The translations under genes were made by a program, and so were the position numbers. A model generated the notes under the pieces. That model made no database searches, was not told the origin of the DNA, and was given only the letters and a program-made list of their open reading frames with translations. Shown here in pieces: positions 23,993 to 32,298 of a stretch of DNA of 64,000 nucleotides. Each line of letters opens with the position of its first letter. The stretch's first letter is position 1. Source of the stretch: Candidatus Altimarinota bacterium (lineage in GTDB: Bacteria > Patescibacteriota > Gracilibacteria > RBG-16-42-10 > JAQVLK01); NCBI GenBank assembly GCA_028704165.1, contig JAQVLK010000002.1:1-64000 (forward strand). Direction: 5' to 3'.

Positions 23993-25126
23993 ATGCTTGT
24001 TTTAAGTATCGAAACATCCTGTGATGAAACCTCGGTTGCTATTGTGCGTGACGGACGTGAAGTCTTGTCCAACGTAATTGCTTCGCAAATAGATCTACAC
24101 CAAAAAACCGGCGGTGTGGTGCCGGAGGTAGCCGCGCGCGAGCATGTTTTGCGGATTCAGGAATGTATTTCCAAATCTTGTAGAGACGCACAATTGTGCG
24201 TCTCTACTGCGGACAATATCGATCTGCGCGAATGCTCGCGCGCCATCGATCTCATCGCCGTGACGCAAGGTCCCGGATTGATCGGATGTTTGCTGGTTGG
24301 CTTGAACACCGCCAAGACCTTGAGTTATGTGCATAAAATTCCTCTGCTCGGCGTGAATCACGTTGAGGGGCATATCTATGCTAATTTTTTAGAGCGTGAT
24401 CCTGAGGAATTTCAGTTTCCAATTTTGGTTTTGACAGTCTCCGGTGGCCACAATGAACTGATTTTAATGCGTGACCATGTGACTTACGAGCTGGTGGGAG
24501 AGAGCATAGATGATGCTGCCGGAGAAGCTTTTGATAAGGTTGCCAGAATACTTGGCCTAGGTTATCCGGGTGGTCCCGTGATTGAGAAAGCCGCTTTGAA
24601 GTTTGAGGGCGAAGCTTCCATAATCTTTCCCCGCGCTTGGGGTATCAAGGGGAACACGAATCCGAGCAGCAAACTCGGGATGGAGCCGCAAGTCCCAGAC
24701 TTTAATTTTAGTTTTTCTGGACTCAAGACAGCCGCACTACAGGAGGTCGAAAAATCGGGACTTGGTCCGCCTGAGGCGGATCGGAACTCCTGCCTACCGG
24801 ACAGGCAGGCGGAACTTGCTAAATCCTTCCAAGAAGCCGTGATTGACGCTCTAGCTACCAAGACACTGCAAGCTGCTTTGAAATATGGCGTGAAGGAAGT
24901 TCATCTGGCCGGGGGTGTTTCGGCCAACACAGCCTTGCGAACTAAGTTGGAAGAATTCCTAACTCCGCATAAGATTAATTTCAAATTTCCCAAGAACTTC
25001 AGTTACTGTACCGATAATGCGGCTATGATAGCCGCCGCTGCTTATTACCGTGTGCAAAAAGAAGCTATGCCAGACTTAGATAATTGGGAGAAGCTCAAGG
25101 CTGATCCGGGACTTGTGCTTCATTAA
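23993..25126 (+). CDS. tsaD: tRNA N6-adenosine threonylcarbamoyltransferase TsaD
   Basis: Transfers threonylcarbamoyl to A37 of ANN-decoding tRNAs. 377 residues, longer than the usual 330-350. ASKHA motifs: [21 protein letters not shown] (metal His), GPGLIGCLLVG, NHVEGHIYA with the second His pair, LTVSGGHNEL, DDAAGEAFDKVARILGLGYPGGP, AGGVSANTALR, and CTDNAAMIA. The excess length comes from two in-frame palindromic repeats at residues about 63-72 and 257-274, both in surface-loop positions between motifs. The final 32 nt overlap a convergent gene. TsaC is encoded at 1041-1664. Confidence 0.95.
   Translation: MLVLSIETSCDETSVAIVRDGREVLSNVIASQIDLHQKTGGVVPEVAAREHVLRIQECISKSCRDAQLCVSTADNIDLRECSRAIDLIAVTQGPGLIGCLLVGLNTAKTLSYVHKIPLLGVNHVEGHIYANFLERDPEEFQFPILVLTVSGGHNELILMRDHVTYELVGESIDDAAGEAFDKVARILGLGYPGGPVIEKAALKFEGEASIIFPRAWGIKGNTNPSSKLGMEPQVPDFNFSFSGLKTAALQEVEKSGLGPPEADRNSCLPDRQAELAKSFQEAVIDALATKTLQAALKYGVKEVHLAGGVSANTALRTKLEEFLTPHKINFKFPKNFSYCTDNAAMIAAAAYYRVQKEAMPDLDNWEKLKADPGLVLH
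24180..24207. repeat. 28-bp palindrome inserted in frame in tsaD
   Basis: Perfect palindrome, arms GTAGAGACGCACAA / TTGTGCGTCTCTAC. It encodes CRDAQLCVST (about 63-72) just after the EVAAREH segment. Related to the GAGACGC elements at 12380-12426 and 13472-13496. Confidence 0.85.
24764..24813. repeat. GC-rich double palindrome inserted in frame in tsaD
   Basis: Contains CCGCCT-G-AGGCGG (24767-24779) and CCTGCCT...AGGCAGG (24789-24809), with outer arms CCGCCTG/CAGGCGG. It encodes LGPPEADRNSCLPDRQAEL. Kin: 42726-42747 and 54862-54875. Confidence 0.8.
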
Positions 25127-25514
25127 GAAGTAGCTCAAGTTCTTCGTCGCGCTTTTGCTTGATTTGTGCTACAAATTTTCCCAAATCTTGTAAAGCTAAA
25201 ACAGTATTTGTCTGTTCTTCTTGAGTAGTGAAGATAATCAAGTTTAGGTTGCTTCTAACATGTTTAAAAAAGAGTTCTTCTGGAGACAAAGAAGAGTTTG
25301 CCAACTGTTCTGGAAAGACTAGCATGTCTTCTCCTAAGAAAGCTGAAGAATGAGGATTTAAGCTGGCTAAGATAGCGGCATTTGTGGGATCCATGAATTT
25401 GCATAAAAACTCAAAAGTATTTTCAGCGTAGGGAGCTGTTTTGTCTTTGATTAATTCTTGGAGGTGAGATTCTAATCCTGCGAGAGTCTCTTGAAAATAT
25501 GTTTTTTTAGACAT
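25095..25514 (-). CDS. Hypothetical protein
   Basis: 139 residues, soluble, helical (YFQETLAGLESHLQELIKD... ; FVAQIKQKRDEELELLLNEA at the C-terminus). No motif recognised. It overlaps the end of tsaD by 32 nt in convergent orientation, which argues that both 3' ends are real and compact. Downstream of no obvious promoter; 61 nt separate it from the next minus-strand gene. Confidence 0.6.
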   Translation of the reverse strand: MSKKTYFQETLAGLESHLQELIKDKTAPYAENTFEFLCKFMDPTNAAILASLNPHSSAFLGEDMLVFPEQLANSSLSPEELFFKHVRSNLNLIIFTTQEEQTNTVLALQDLGKFVAQIKQKRDEELELLLNEAQVPDQP

Positions 25515-25575
25515 AAATTAATGTAAAGCAAGGTAGGAGAGCTTACCTTCTAAATTTATTTAAATCAAATCAATT

Positions 25576-25842
25576 TTATTTACTGTTTTTTGCCAATTCC
25601 CAAACCGCTGCAGCAACGAAGACTGCTTGCAAAATGATAAAAACCCAGTCGCCGATGTAAATACTGTAAATTTCGAGTAGTGATCCACCCAGAATGTATA
25701 AAAGAAGCTGTTTTTTGTTGGATCTACCTAGTAATGCCGAAACGACAGCTTCTTTTTTACTGGATTTAAACAAAATGCCCCAAGTAATACAGAGCAGTCC
25801 GAGAGCACCGATGATTTTGAAGATGAGTGGCGATAATAACAT
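25576..25842 (-). CDS. Small membrane protein
   Basis: 88 residues with three hydrophobic segments (about 5-24, 46-63, 65-82) separated by a basic loop KSSKKEAVVSALLGRSNKK. Begins MLLSPLIFKIIGALGLL. No family recognised. The upstream 150 nt contain AT-rich repeat words (TTCAAAATTTATAATTCAAAATT) and no gene. Confidence 0.6.
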   Translation of the reverse strand: MLLSPLIFKIIGALGLLCITWGILFKSSKKEAVVSALLGRSNKKQLLLYILGGSLLEIYSIYIGDWVFIILQAVFVAAAVWELAKNSK

Positions 25843-25992
25843 TTTCCTTCTATTTAAAGTTTCTTAGCCTGAACCCTCGACCCTAGTCCCTGCCTTCCCC
25901 CATCTTTAATCTTTAATTTTGCATTTATCTCTTCCCCCCATTCAAAATTTATAATTCAAAATTCCTGTTCCTAGCCAGTCTAACCAGTTTCC

Positions 25993-26607
25993 CTACTTAA
26001 TCTCCACCCTCTCCACCATCACCGGTTCAACCGGACTAGAGGCTTCACCCGAGAAACTGCTTTGTACAGCTGCTGTAGCGATCTTATCAACAACTTCCAG
26101 TCCCTTAGTGACTTTAGCAAAGATCACATAATTATGAGGGAGGGCGTAATCCTGATGCATGATGAAAAATTGACTACCATTGGTATCCGGACCACGATTG
26201 GCCATCGCCACAGTGCCGCGCTCATAAGAACCGCTAAACGGTTCATCAGCAAAGGTATATCCCGGACCTCCTGCTCCTGTTCCTTCCGGATCACCTCCTT
26301 GTATCATGAAACCTTTAATTACACGATGAAAGATAGTGCCATCGTAGAAGCCCTGTTGGGCTAATTTGAAAAAGTTTTCACTGGTTTTGGGAGTTTCCTG
26401 ACTGAGAGCGATCTCAATATCTCCCTCGTTGGTATGCAGGATAGCAGTGTAGCTCTTACTTGCATCAAAGGTATCGGACATGGTTTGAGTAGGGTTAATT
26501 TGCTCAGAAACATTTTCAGCAGTAGGAAGCTGCTCAGTGCTGCCACAGGCTGTCAAGAACAAGATAGTGGCTAGCGAAAAGAGAAGTGGCTTTGCATAAG
26601 CTTTCAT
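25993..26607 (-). CDS. Lipid-anchored cyclophilin-type peptidyl-prolyl isomerase
   Basis: Catalyses proline cis-trans isomerisation outside the membrane. From ATG 26607 it has 204 residues: signal [21 protein letters not shown] with lipobox LTAC, a linker, then a cyclophilin domain (about 48-204): [32 protein letters not shown] carries the catalytic Arg and FMIQGGD signature, then [19 protein letters not shown]. The Trp of the cyclosporin site is not in the compact bacterial form. A frame from 26700 adds 31 residues that precede the signal peptide and is rejected. Confidence 0.9.
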   Translation of the reverse strand: MKAYAKPLLFSLATILFLTACGSTEQLPTAENVSEQINPTQTMSDTFDASKSYTAILHTNEGDIEIALSQETPKTSENFFKLAQQGFYDGTIFHRVIKGFMIQGGDPEGTGAGGPGYTFADEPFSGSYERGTVAMANRGPDTNGSQFFIMHQDYALPHNYVIFAKVTKGLEVVDKIATAAVQSSFSGEASSPVEPVMVERVEIK

Positions 26608-26630
26608 AAACGTAAAAGTTAAGATGCGAG

Positions 26631-27281
26631 CTATTTTTTCTTCTTCATGGTGAAGAACAGTGCAGCCAAAACGATAACAACTCCACCCAAGATGTACCAA
26701 AGCATCATGCTGCCACCCATGGCAGATGGTATGACGGTCGCACTCATTTCAGTACCTGAAACTTCAGTCAAAGGAATCTCCCAAGTGACAGTTCTTCCTT
26801 TGACGGTACCGGTTGACTCAGCAACCTCTCCAGGTAAGTTTACAACTGTAGTCCAAGTGAACTCCTTCATAGAGTCATCTTCCATCATACCGCCTCCGCC
26901 CGGCATCATGGCATAAAAAGTATAAGTACCATCTTCATTGGCTGTAAACTTCAATTCACGGCCTTCCATCATCTCAACTAATTGAGAAATGTCGGTAAAA
27001 GAGGTTTCCATAACAACGTGGCGAAAACCATCTTTACTAAAGGTATCTACCTTATTAAGTTTTAACTCCTTACCTTCAAAGCTCTTCTCAATCTCAGCTG
27101 TATCAAAATTGTCTTCAGCCATACCTTCTGTTGCGTCCATCATTTCTTCAGAGATCGAATAATCAATTACCCAAGTACCGGATCCGTCAGGATTGAGACT
27201 GATCTCCTCAGCATAGTTAATACAACCTGTGAGCATGAGAGCGAGCGCGGACACGAAACAGAAACTCAGTACTTTTTTCAT
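26631..27281 (-). CDS. Lipoprotein with C-terminal membrane anchor
   Basis: 216 residues: [20 protein letters not shown] gives a lipobox (LTGC, Cys20), and the C-terminus has a helix [17 protein letters not shown] followed by KKKK. The external part ([24 protein letters not shown]...) resembles the LppM/DUF3153 type of secreted beta-alpha domain with DGSG near the start, a tentative comparison. Probably a membrane-surface protein anchored at both ends. It lies 23 nt upstream of the cyclophilin gene, likely cotranscribed. Confidence 0.75.
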   Translation of the reverse strand: MKKVLSFCFVSALALMLTGCINYAEEISLNPDGSGTWVIDYSISEEMMDATEGMAEDNFDTAEIEKSFEGKELKLNKVDTFSKDGFRHVVMETSFTDISQLVEMMEGRELKFTANEDGTYTFYAMMPGGGGMMEDDSMKEFTWTTVVNLPGEVAESTGTVKGRTVTWEIPLTEVSGTEMSATVIPSAMGGSMMLWYILGGVVIVLAALFFTMKKKK

Positions 27282-27329
27282 AAATTTTGGTTAAAAATGT
27301 ACTGCAAGAAGATTACTAGATTTTTAGCT

Positions 27330-27358
27330 AAGAAGCAAAAGCCCGCCTAGAGCGGGCT
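27330..27358 (-). terminator. Intrinsic terminator or attenuator on the minus strand
   Basis: Stem AGCCCGC / GCGGGCT with a 5-nt loop, followed on the minus strand by TTTTGCTTCTT. No minus-strand gene lies upstream, so it may act in the leader of the lipoprotein gene starting at 27281, or end an unrecognised RNA. Confidence 0.55.
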
Positions 27359-27910
27359 ACTGCTTGAAATGGCTGAATGGTTGGGAAAGACAGGGATTAA
27401 GGTAGAGGGTGAAGAAATGCAAAATTAAAAATTAAAAATGCAAAATGGCACCAAATAGGGACTAGGGTGTTTTTAACTAGTGACTTGCACTCGCACTTGC
27501 ACTCAAGTTAATGGCTAGAATGGTTACAATGGCTGTAGAACTGGCTAAAAATATCCCAGGGGTTAATAAATCCCAGGATATTTCATCACTGCGCAGACAC
27601 GAGGCCTGCCACTGGTTCTCTGTTTTTTGTTCTCCGTTCTCTGTTTGCCTTCGTCGTCTGTTGCTTGCCCTGATCCGCCTGGGCGGAGAAGGGTTTGTTT
27701 TCCCGAGTTCCGAGGTCCGAATAGGGTCTCGTGTACTAAGGAATTAAGATCTAGACATATCTTATTTCCTCTTGGCCCCTTAGCTTCTAGCCACAAAGTG
27801 GCCCCGTTGGGGCTATTAGCTAATAGTTCCTTGCTTTATATCTTGCTAATTCTTTATCATTTTATCGGGGAATAAATTCTTTGACCCCAGTCTGTGAGCC
27901 AGTTAAGCTA
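27359..27910. other. Gene-free stretch made of dispersed repeats
   Basis: No credible gene. It holds a GGTAGAGGGT-type word, AATGGNT words, the AAATATCC palindrome (27549-27583), TCTGTT/TTGTC words, a CCTGATCCGCCTGGGCGG-AGAAGGG element (about 27666-27693) and an AGCCAC...GTGGC hairpin near 27785-27797. Confidence 0.6.
27549..27583. repeat. AAATATCC...GGATATTT inverted repeat
   Basis: Arms AAATATCC and GGATATTT around CAGGGG...CCCA. Imperfect relative of 6506-6537 and 62463-62494. Confidence 0.6.
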
Positions 27911-27939
27911 TTGAAAATACTGCTCAAATGAGGTATAAT
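27911..27939 (+). promoter_or_regulatory. Sigma70-type promoter
   Basis: TTGAAA (27911-27916), 17-nt spacer, TATAAT (27934-27939). The expected start of transcription near 27946 lies after the GTG at 27943, so the ATG at 27973 must be the start of the next gene. Confidence 0.75.
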
Positions 27940-27972
27940 TAAGTGAAGTTCAGGAAACAAAAACAAAAAATC

Positions 27973-28581
27973 ATGTCTCAACTATCAAAAATAGCATTAC
28001 TCAAAGAAATGCTAGAAAGTGCAGAAGCTAGCCTGCGCAGTGCCAAACAAATCCTAGCAGAATTGGGCGGTGTCGATCTCAAGACTGCCAACGGTATCAA
28101 ATATCAAGAAAAGGCAGCCGAACTGGAGCCTTCTTCCAAGGAAGCACAAGGTAAAATTGTTGAAGGTGTGTTTGATGGACAGAATATGATTGGTCCAGAC
28201 AAACGTTCTTATCCGGTGCAAGCCAACTATGCCAGTAAGTCCAAACTGATTCCTGGAGATGTTCTCAAACTAACAATCTCCGAGAATGGATCTTTTATTT
28301 ACAAACAGATTGGTCCGGTACCCAGACGTCAAGCTATTGGGACATTGGCTTATGCCGATGGACAGTACAAAGTGATGGCTGAAGGGAAGGTCTATAAGGT
28401 GCTTTTGGCTAGCGTAACTTACTACAAAGCTGAAGTTGGCGATCAAGTAACTGTCATTGTTCCGGAACTGGAAGACAGCGAATGGGCTTCTATTGAAAAT
28501 GTTTTGCCTCCTTCCGGAGAGCCCTCAAAGGCTGGCAAGCAAACAGAGCTTGATATCGATCTGGAAGAAGAGCTGGAGTAA
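27973..28581 (+). CDS. Conserved-looking hypothetical protein with coiled coil and beta domain
   Basis: 202 residues from ATG 27973. An N-terminal helix/coiled coil (LSKIALLKEMLESAEASLRSAKQILAEL) precedes a domain from about residue 58: IVEGVFDGQNMIGPDKRSYPVQANYASKSKLIPGDVLKLTI, which looks like a small OB/double-psi barrel, and a Glu-rich tail ending DIDLEEELE. No known family recognised. Strong promoter directly upstream, suggesting high expression. Soluble, probably cytoplasmic; might bind nucleic acid, a guess from fold type. Confidence 0.75.
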   Translation: MSQLSKIALLKEMLESAEASLRSAKQILAELGGVDLKTANGIKYQEKAAELEPSSKEAQGKIVEGVFDGQNMIGPDKRSYPVQANYASKSKLIPGDVLKLTISENGSFIYKQIGPVPRRQAIGTLAYADGQYKVMAEGKVYKVLLASVTYYKAEVGDQVTVIVPELEDSEWASIENVLPPSGEPSKAGKQTELDIDLEEELE

Positions 28582-28664
28582 GAAAGCCGGCTTTCTTTGT
28601 ACTACAAGCTTTCAAAGTATTTGCAGAAGTGTTAGAATGCAAATGTTTTAAAATATTAAAAATT

Positions 28665-28958
28665 ATGAAAACAAAAAACAACGGACTATTGATTGTTGCG
28701 TTGGTAGTCTTGGTGCTCGTCCTAGCTTTTCTGTTTACTAATTATGGTGGATTTGGTAAGGCGAGCGTGACCGACAGATTGCAGCAATACAAGTCAGCCG
28801 AGGAAGGTGAGGCTTGTGTGATAGATGCCAATTGTGTCGATCCTCTGGAATGCAGGAATAATGTTTGTCGCACAGGTGATTCTGGCGGTCCCGGTGGTGA
28901 TGATAAACCTCCCGGTGAGCACGAATATGAAACACCTGAAGGTCCCGGATCGGATTAA
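28665..28958 (+). CDS. Small membrane-anchored Cys-rich protein
   Basis: 97 residues from ATG 28665: N-terminal helix GLLIVALVVLVLVLAFLF, then an external segment with ACVIDANCVDPLECRNNVCR, a four-cysteine pattern like Dickkopf-N/EB-type modules, and a Gly/Pro/Asp/Glu-rich tail. A longer frame from 28629 gains 12 residues lacking a ribosome site. Function unknown; probably surface exposed. Confidence 0.7.
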   Translation: MKTKNNGLLIVALVVLVLVLAFLFTNYGGFGKASVTDRLQQYKSAEEGEACVIDANCVDPLECRNNVCRTGDSGGPGGDDKPPGEHEYETPEGPGSD

Positions 28959-29048
28959 AAATAGCCTTATCTTGTTAGTTGTAGCTGGAAGTTTTTGTGA
29001 TTTTTGGAACTTTGCTACGATGAGCTAAGAGTCTATAACCTACTAAAA

Positions 29049-29675
29049 ATGGAATGTCCCTCTTGTAATAAGAAAATCAACGACAATTCCAAGTTTTGCA
29101 GATACTGCGGTGCCGAGCAGGAGCCTGGTTTTTGTACTGCTTGCGGAACTTCTGTAGGTGGTAAATCTTCGAAACAAAGCGGGGTCTTGATTCTCTTGGT
29201 GCTCGTCGGCTTGGTAGGTTTTGCAATTTTACGAGGATCTGCGCTGCCTCAGGATACTCAAATAAAACCAGCTACAACACCGCAGTTTGTGCAAGAAACT
29301 GGACCTGGCTTGATTGAGCGTGCCCAAGAACTTATTTTCAGTAGTGAAGCAGAAAAAGATTACGATGTCTTGTATTCGACCAGTATGAGTTTTTCAGATA
29401 GTACCACTTATGAGATTTATCTATTAGTTAAAGAAGGTGAAAGTAAACGTAATCAAGTGGAATTTGCCAAGGAAGAGATCGGCAGCTTAAGTGCTCGCGA
29501 AGCACGAGATATTGTCTTGCTTTATACTTGTGAGAAGCTCACTTGTCAGGAAACAGGGGAGTTTTTAGGGGAATTTGTTTCGGTAGATAGAGCTCAGAAT
29601 CCAAACTACGTACTTGAAACTGATTTTGAGTTTTTGACCGATAGTCTGGCCTTAAGATGGAACGATAATGTCTAA
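29049..29675 (+). CDS. Zinc-ribbon membrane protein
   Basis: 208 residues from ATG 29049. Two zinc ribbons at the N-terminus (CPSCNKKINDNSKFCRYCG and FCTACG), a membrane helix (about 44-62, GVLILLVLVGLVGFAIL) and an external/C-terminal domain of about 140 residues with no recognised family. Its stop overlaps the radA start by 8 nt, so the two are translationally coupled. Whether it works with RadA is unknown. Confidence 0.75.
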   Translation: MECPSCNKKINDNSKFCRYCGAEQEPGFCTACGTSVGGKSSKQSGVLILLVLVGLVGFAILRGSALPQDTQIKPATTPQFVQETGPGLIERAQELIFSSEAEKDYDVLYSTSMSFSDSTTYEIYLLVKEGESKRNQVEFAKEEIGSLSAREARDIVLLYTCEKLTCQETGEFLGEFVSVDRAQNPNYVLETDFEFLTDSLALRWNDNV

Positions 29676-30996
29676 AAAAGACACGTTTTTTGTCTGTAGT
29701 AATTGTGGCTTCGAAACTTTGAAGTGGCAAGGGAAATGTGATTCTTGTGGTGCTTGGAATTCCTTGACGGAACAAGTGAAGGAACTTACAAAAAAGGCTC
29801 ATGCTCAAGTTAATGCCAAAAAAACAAGTTCTTTTGCGGAGCTTGCAGGCAAAAAGACACAAAGAATCTCGACTGGTATGGGGGAGTTTGACCGTGCTCT
29901 GGGCGGTGGACTAGTCCCAGCTTCTTTTGTCTTACTAGGCGGTGAACCAGGTATTGGCAAATCAACTTTGGCCCTCCAACTGGCTGCGAATCTGAGTGCA
30001 AATCAGCAAACTTTGTATATTTCCGGAGAAGAATCTTTTGAACAAGTTGCTTTACGAGCGCAGAGAGTAGGTTTTCAAAGCGAAAAATTGGAGTTTCTGG
30101 CTGAGCGTAATTTGGAAGTTATCCTAGAAAGCATTGTAAATGCCAAGGCCAAAGTAGTGGTGCTTGATTCTATCCAAACTATTTCCAGCTTGGATTTGCC
30201 CGGAGTGGCCGGTTCTATCTCTCAGGTACGTGAATGTACAGAGAGGCTCTTGGAATTTGCGAAAGGCAAGGGTATTACGATTATCCTAATCGGTCATGTG
30301 ACCAAGGACGGTAGTCTAGCCGGTCCCAAAACCATGGAACATCTGGTTGATACCGTGCTTTACCTGGAAGGCGAGCGAGAAGGAGATTTCAGAATCCTAA
30401 AAAGCAGCAAAAATCGCTTTGGTCCGGTCAATGAAGTGGGAGTTTTTGAGATGCGCGAAGATGGCTTGCAGGAAGTCGTGAATTCCGCTGAAAGCTTCCT
30501 CTCGAAACAGGCTGATTTGGCTCCGGGAGCTTGTATTACAGCTGTCTGTGAAGGCAGTAGAACCTTCTTTGTCGAGATCCAAGCTCTGACAACTACTACA
30601 AATTTTGGTTATCCCAAGAGGTTGGCGAGTGGTTTTAGTTTGAATCGTTTACAACTTATTATTGCGATCCTGACACGTCATGCCGGTCTCAAACTGGATA
30701 ACAAAGATGTTTATCTGAAGGTTTCCGGAGGCTTCAAAATCGATGATCCAGCGGCTGACTTGGCTGTCGCGCTGGCGATTTGTTCGGCGAGTCAAGGCAA
30801 AGCACTCGACAAGCACAGTCTGGCACTGGGGGAATTAGCGCTTTCAGGTGAGGTACGCAAGGTGCGTAAGCTGGAACAACGTCTCAAGGAAGCGGAGCGT
30901 TTGGGCTACCGAAAACTATTCTCAGTTGAAGCTAAAGGCTTATCCGAGAACATTAGAATTGGGCAGATTCCTGATGTCTTGAAGCTTTTTAGCTAG
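29668..30996 (+). CDS. radA: DNA repair protein RadA/Sms
   Basis: Hexameric RecA-like branch-migration helicase that acts with RecA at recombination intermediates and in DNA uptake. 442 residues: C4 zinc finger FVCSNCGFETLKWQGKCDSCGAW, Walker A GGEPGIGKST, the RadA-specific KNRFGPVNEVGVFEM, and a C-terminal Lon-protease-like domain (GGFKIDDPAADLAVALAI). Ends 4 nt into the convergent pilin-like gene. High confidence. Confidence 0.95.
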   Translation: MSKKDTFFVCSNCGFETLKWQGKCDSCGAWNSLTEQVKELTKKAHAQVNAKKTSSFAELAGKKTQRISTGMGEFDRALGGGLVPASFVLLGGEPGIGKSTLALQLAANLSANQQTLYISGEESFEQVALRAQRVGFQSEKLEFLAERNLEVILESIVNAKAKVVVLDSIQTISSLDLPGVAGSISQVRECTERLLEFAKGKGITIILIGHVTKDGSLAGPKTMEHLVDTVLYLEGEREGDFRILKSSKNRFGPVNEVGVFEMREDGLQEVVNSAESFLSKQADLAPGACITAVCEGSRTFFVEIQALTTTTNFGYPKRLASGFSLNRLQLIIAILTRHAGLKLDNKDVYLKVSGGFKIDDPAADLAVALAICSASQGKALDKHSLALGELALSGEVRKVRKLEQRLKEAERLGYRKLFSVEAKGLSENIRIGQIPDVLKLFS

Positions 30997-31364
30997 ACCG
31001 GTGCCGGTGCTGTCTTGAATGGTTCAAGTCCCAGGAAGATGTTGACGAAACTCCAAGAGAAAATAGCAATTAGTAGTCCCACCAAAGTCCAAACAATCAT
31101 CATCTTGGCCTTTTTGGCTTTTTCCTCATCACCGCCAGCCATCATATAAGAAAAAGCAGCGTAGACGAGAGCTACCACGGCTACAGTTGCGATGATATTA
31201 GCGGCGTAGGTGATGACTTTACCAATCAGGAAAGGAAGACCTTGGCCTCCAGTTGTTGGTAACCCAAAATCTTCATCTAGTGGCTTGATCTTGGAAGCAA
31301 AGACCGCTTGAGGAATTAGGGATAAGAAGCTGAGTGCAATGTAATAAATCTTTTTGATAAACAT
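30993..31364 (-). CDS. VirB2-like pilin module protein, operon position 13
   Basis: 123 residues: signal-like helix with VFASK, then TM1 (about 52-72), basic cytoplasmic loop MAGGDEEKAKKAKMM, TM2 (about 87-110) ending SWSFVNIF. The pattern G/A-x-Y-x-x-(T/M)-A-G-G-D-E-E-KAKK is shared by all members of this operon and resembles T4SS/VirB2/TrbC pilins, in which both termini face outward. Last gene of the operon, 17 nt after its neighbour, converging on radA. Confidence 0.8.
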   Translation of the reverse strand: MFIKKIYYIALSFLSLIPQAVFASKIKPLDEDFGLPTTGGQGLPFLIGKVITYAANIIATVAVVALVYAAFSYMMAGGDEEKAKKAKMMIVWTLVGLLIAIFSWSFVNIFLGLEPFKTAPAPV

Positions 31365-31381
31365 ATTAACAGGCTTAATTA

Positions 31382-31861
31382 TTATGCAGGAGTCGCAGGG
31401 TCTTCGTATTTAAAACCGTCTGTGCCTGCTTCTTCTTGTCCTAGTACATTAACTACCACATTGATCATAGAATACGAGACAATCGCTATTAAAAAGCCCA
31501 CAATGGCCTGAATGATAGTCGCTTTAGCTTTCTTGGTTTTTTCTTCATCACCACCTGAAGTTACGTAGTGATAAGCACCTACTACAAGATGGATCAGCAA
31601 TAGAACAGATAGTAGTCCAATAGCCGTCTTGACCAAATCTACGATAAAAGTTGAAACTTCGCTGTCGGTTTGTCCCTTTACGATCTCAGTTTCTTCTCCC
31701 ACGAACAATTTTTCGTTTGCGTTGTAAGCTCCAGTTGCATCGAGGGCTTGAGGGTTGGAGTTTTTGACTTGCTCCAGAAAGTTAAAGTCTTCAGCAAAAG
31801 CTAGCTGCGTGAAATTGAAACTTAGAATGACCAGAAGTCCGAGCAGAATATTTTTTTTCAT
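31382..31861 (-). CDS. VirB2-like pilin module protein, operon position 12
   Basis: 159 residues with cleavable signal (NILLGLLVILSFNFTQLAFA), an external N-terminal region of about 60 residues, TM1, the loop VTSGGDEEKTKKAKATI, TM2 and a 20-residue C-terminal tail (EEAGTDGFKYEDPATPA). Closest in motif to position 13. 6-nt gap to the preceding gene. Probable pilin-like subunit; no partner ATPase nearby. Confidence 0.8.
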   Translation of the reverse strand: MKKNILLGLLVILSFNFTQLAFAEDFNFLEQVKNSNPQALDATGAYNANEKLFVGEETEIVKGQTDSEVSTFIVDLVKTAIGLLSVLLLIHLVVGAYHYVTSGGDEEKTKKAKATIIQAIVGFLIAIVSYSMINVVVNVLGQEEAGTDGFKYEDPATPA

Positions 31862-31867
31862 AAATTT

Positions 31868-32293
31868 CTAGTAAAAAATACCGACCACTAATCTAACAAT
31901 CAGATAGGCCAAACTGGCAATTGTGAGTCCTAAAATCGTTAATCCTATATATTGTTTGGCTTTGCCGAGCTGCTCCTCGTTACCATGAGCAGTGATATAG
32001 AGAAAAGCGCCTACTATTAGTCCTGCGACGGCAAAGATCGCTGTGACTCCTACCCAACCGGCTAAGATGTATTCAAACAAACTCCTGATAGAAGGATTTT
32101 CTCCAAACTGTTCTCCCAAGAGGTTAAGCGAACTGGCATTGCCACTGGCAGTAGAGTTTGGATCAGTACCGACTTCTGACGAAAAGTTGATGTACGGCAG
32201 ACTGGCAAAAGACATGCCACCCAGTATTCCCAAAGTGGTAGTAATAATGGCAATCAATAAGACTCCGTCAAATTTGAATTTTTTCTGATGCAT
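31868..32293 (-). CDS. VirB2-like pilin module protein, operon position 11
   Basis: 141 residues. N-terminal membrane/signal helix without a clear cleavage site (FKFDGVLLIAIITTTLGILGGMSFA), a Ser/Asn-rich external stretch, then TM1, loop ITAHGNEEQLGKAKQY, TM2 ending YLIVRLVVGIFY. The loop has an Asn-Glu-Glu variant of the motif. 5-nt gap to the gene before it. Confidence 0.78.
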   Translation of the reverse strand: MHQKKFKFDGVLLIAIITTTLGILGGMSFASLPYINFSSEVGTDPNSTASGNASSLNLLGEQFGENPSIRSLFEYILAGWVGVTAIFAVAGLIVGAFLYITAHGNEEQLGKAKQYIGLTILGLTIASLAYLIVRLVVGIFY

Positions 32294-32298
32294 AATTT

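Noticed and set aside
24180-24207. Palindrome in tsaD as an operator or attenuator
   Set aside because: Deep inside a coding region and related to intergenic repeat copies; insertion element is simpler.
25900-25930. CTTTAATCTTTAAT as a fifth regulator box
   Set aside because: The period is 8 rather than 11 bp, there is no 9-nt spacing to a -10, and no plus-strand gene follows.
26608-26700. Longer start for the cyclophilin lipoprotein
   Set aside because: It would bury the signal peptide and lipobox 31 residues inside the protein.
27563-27875. Short frames on both strands in the 27.5-27.9 kb gap
   Set aside because: Composition follows repeat words seen in other gaps; no start signals; no protein-like pattern.
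27943-27972. GTG start for the 27.9-kb gene
   Set aside because: The GTG lies 3 nt after the -10 box, before the expected transcription start; ATG 27973 fits.
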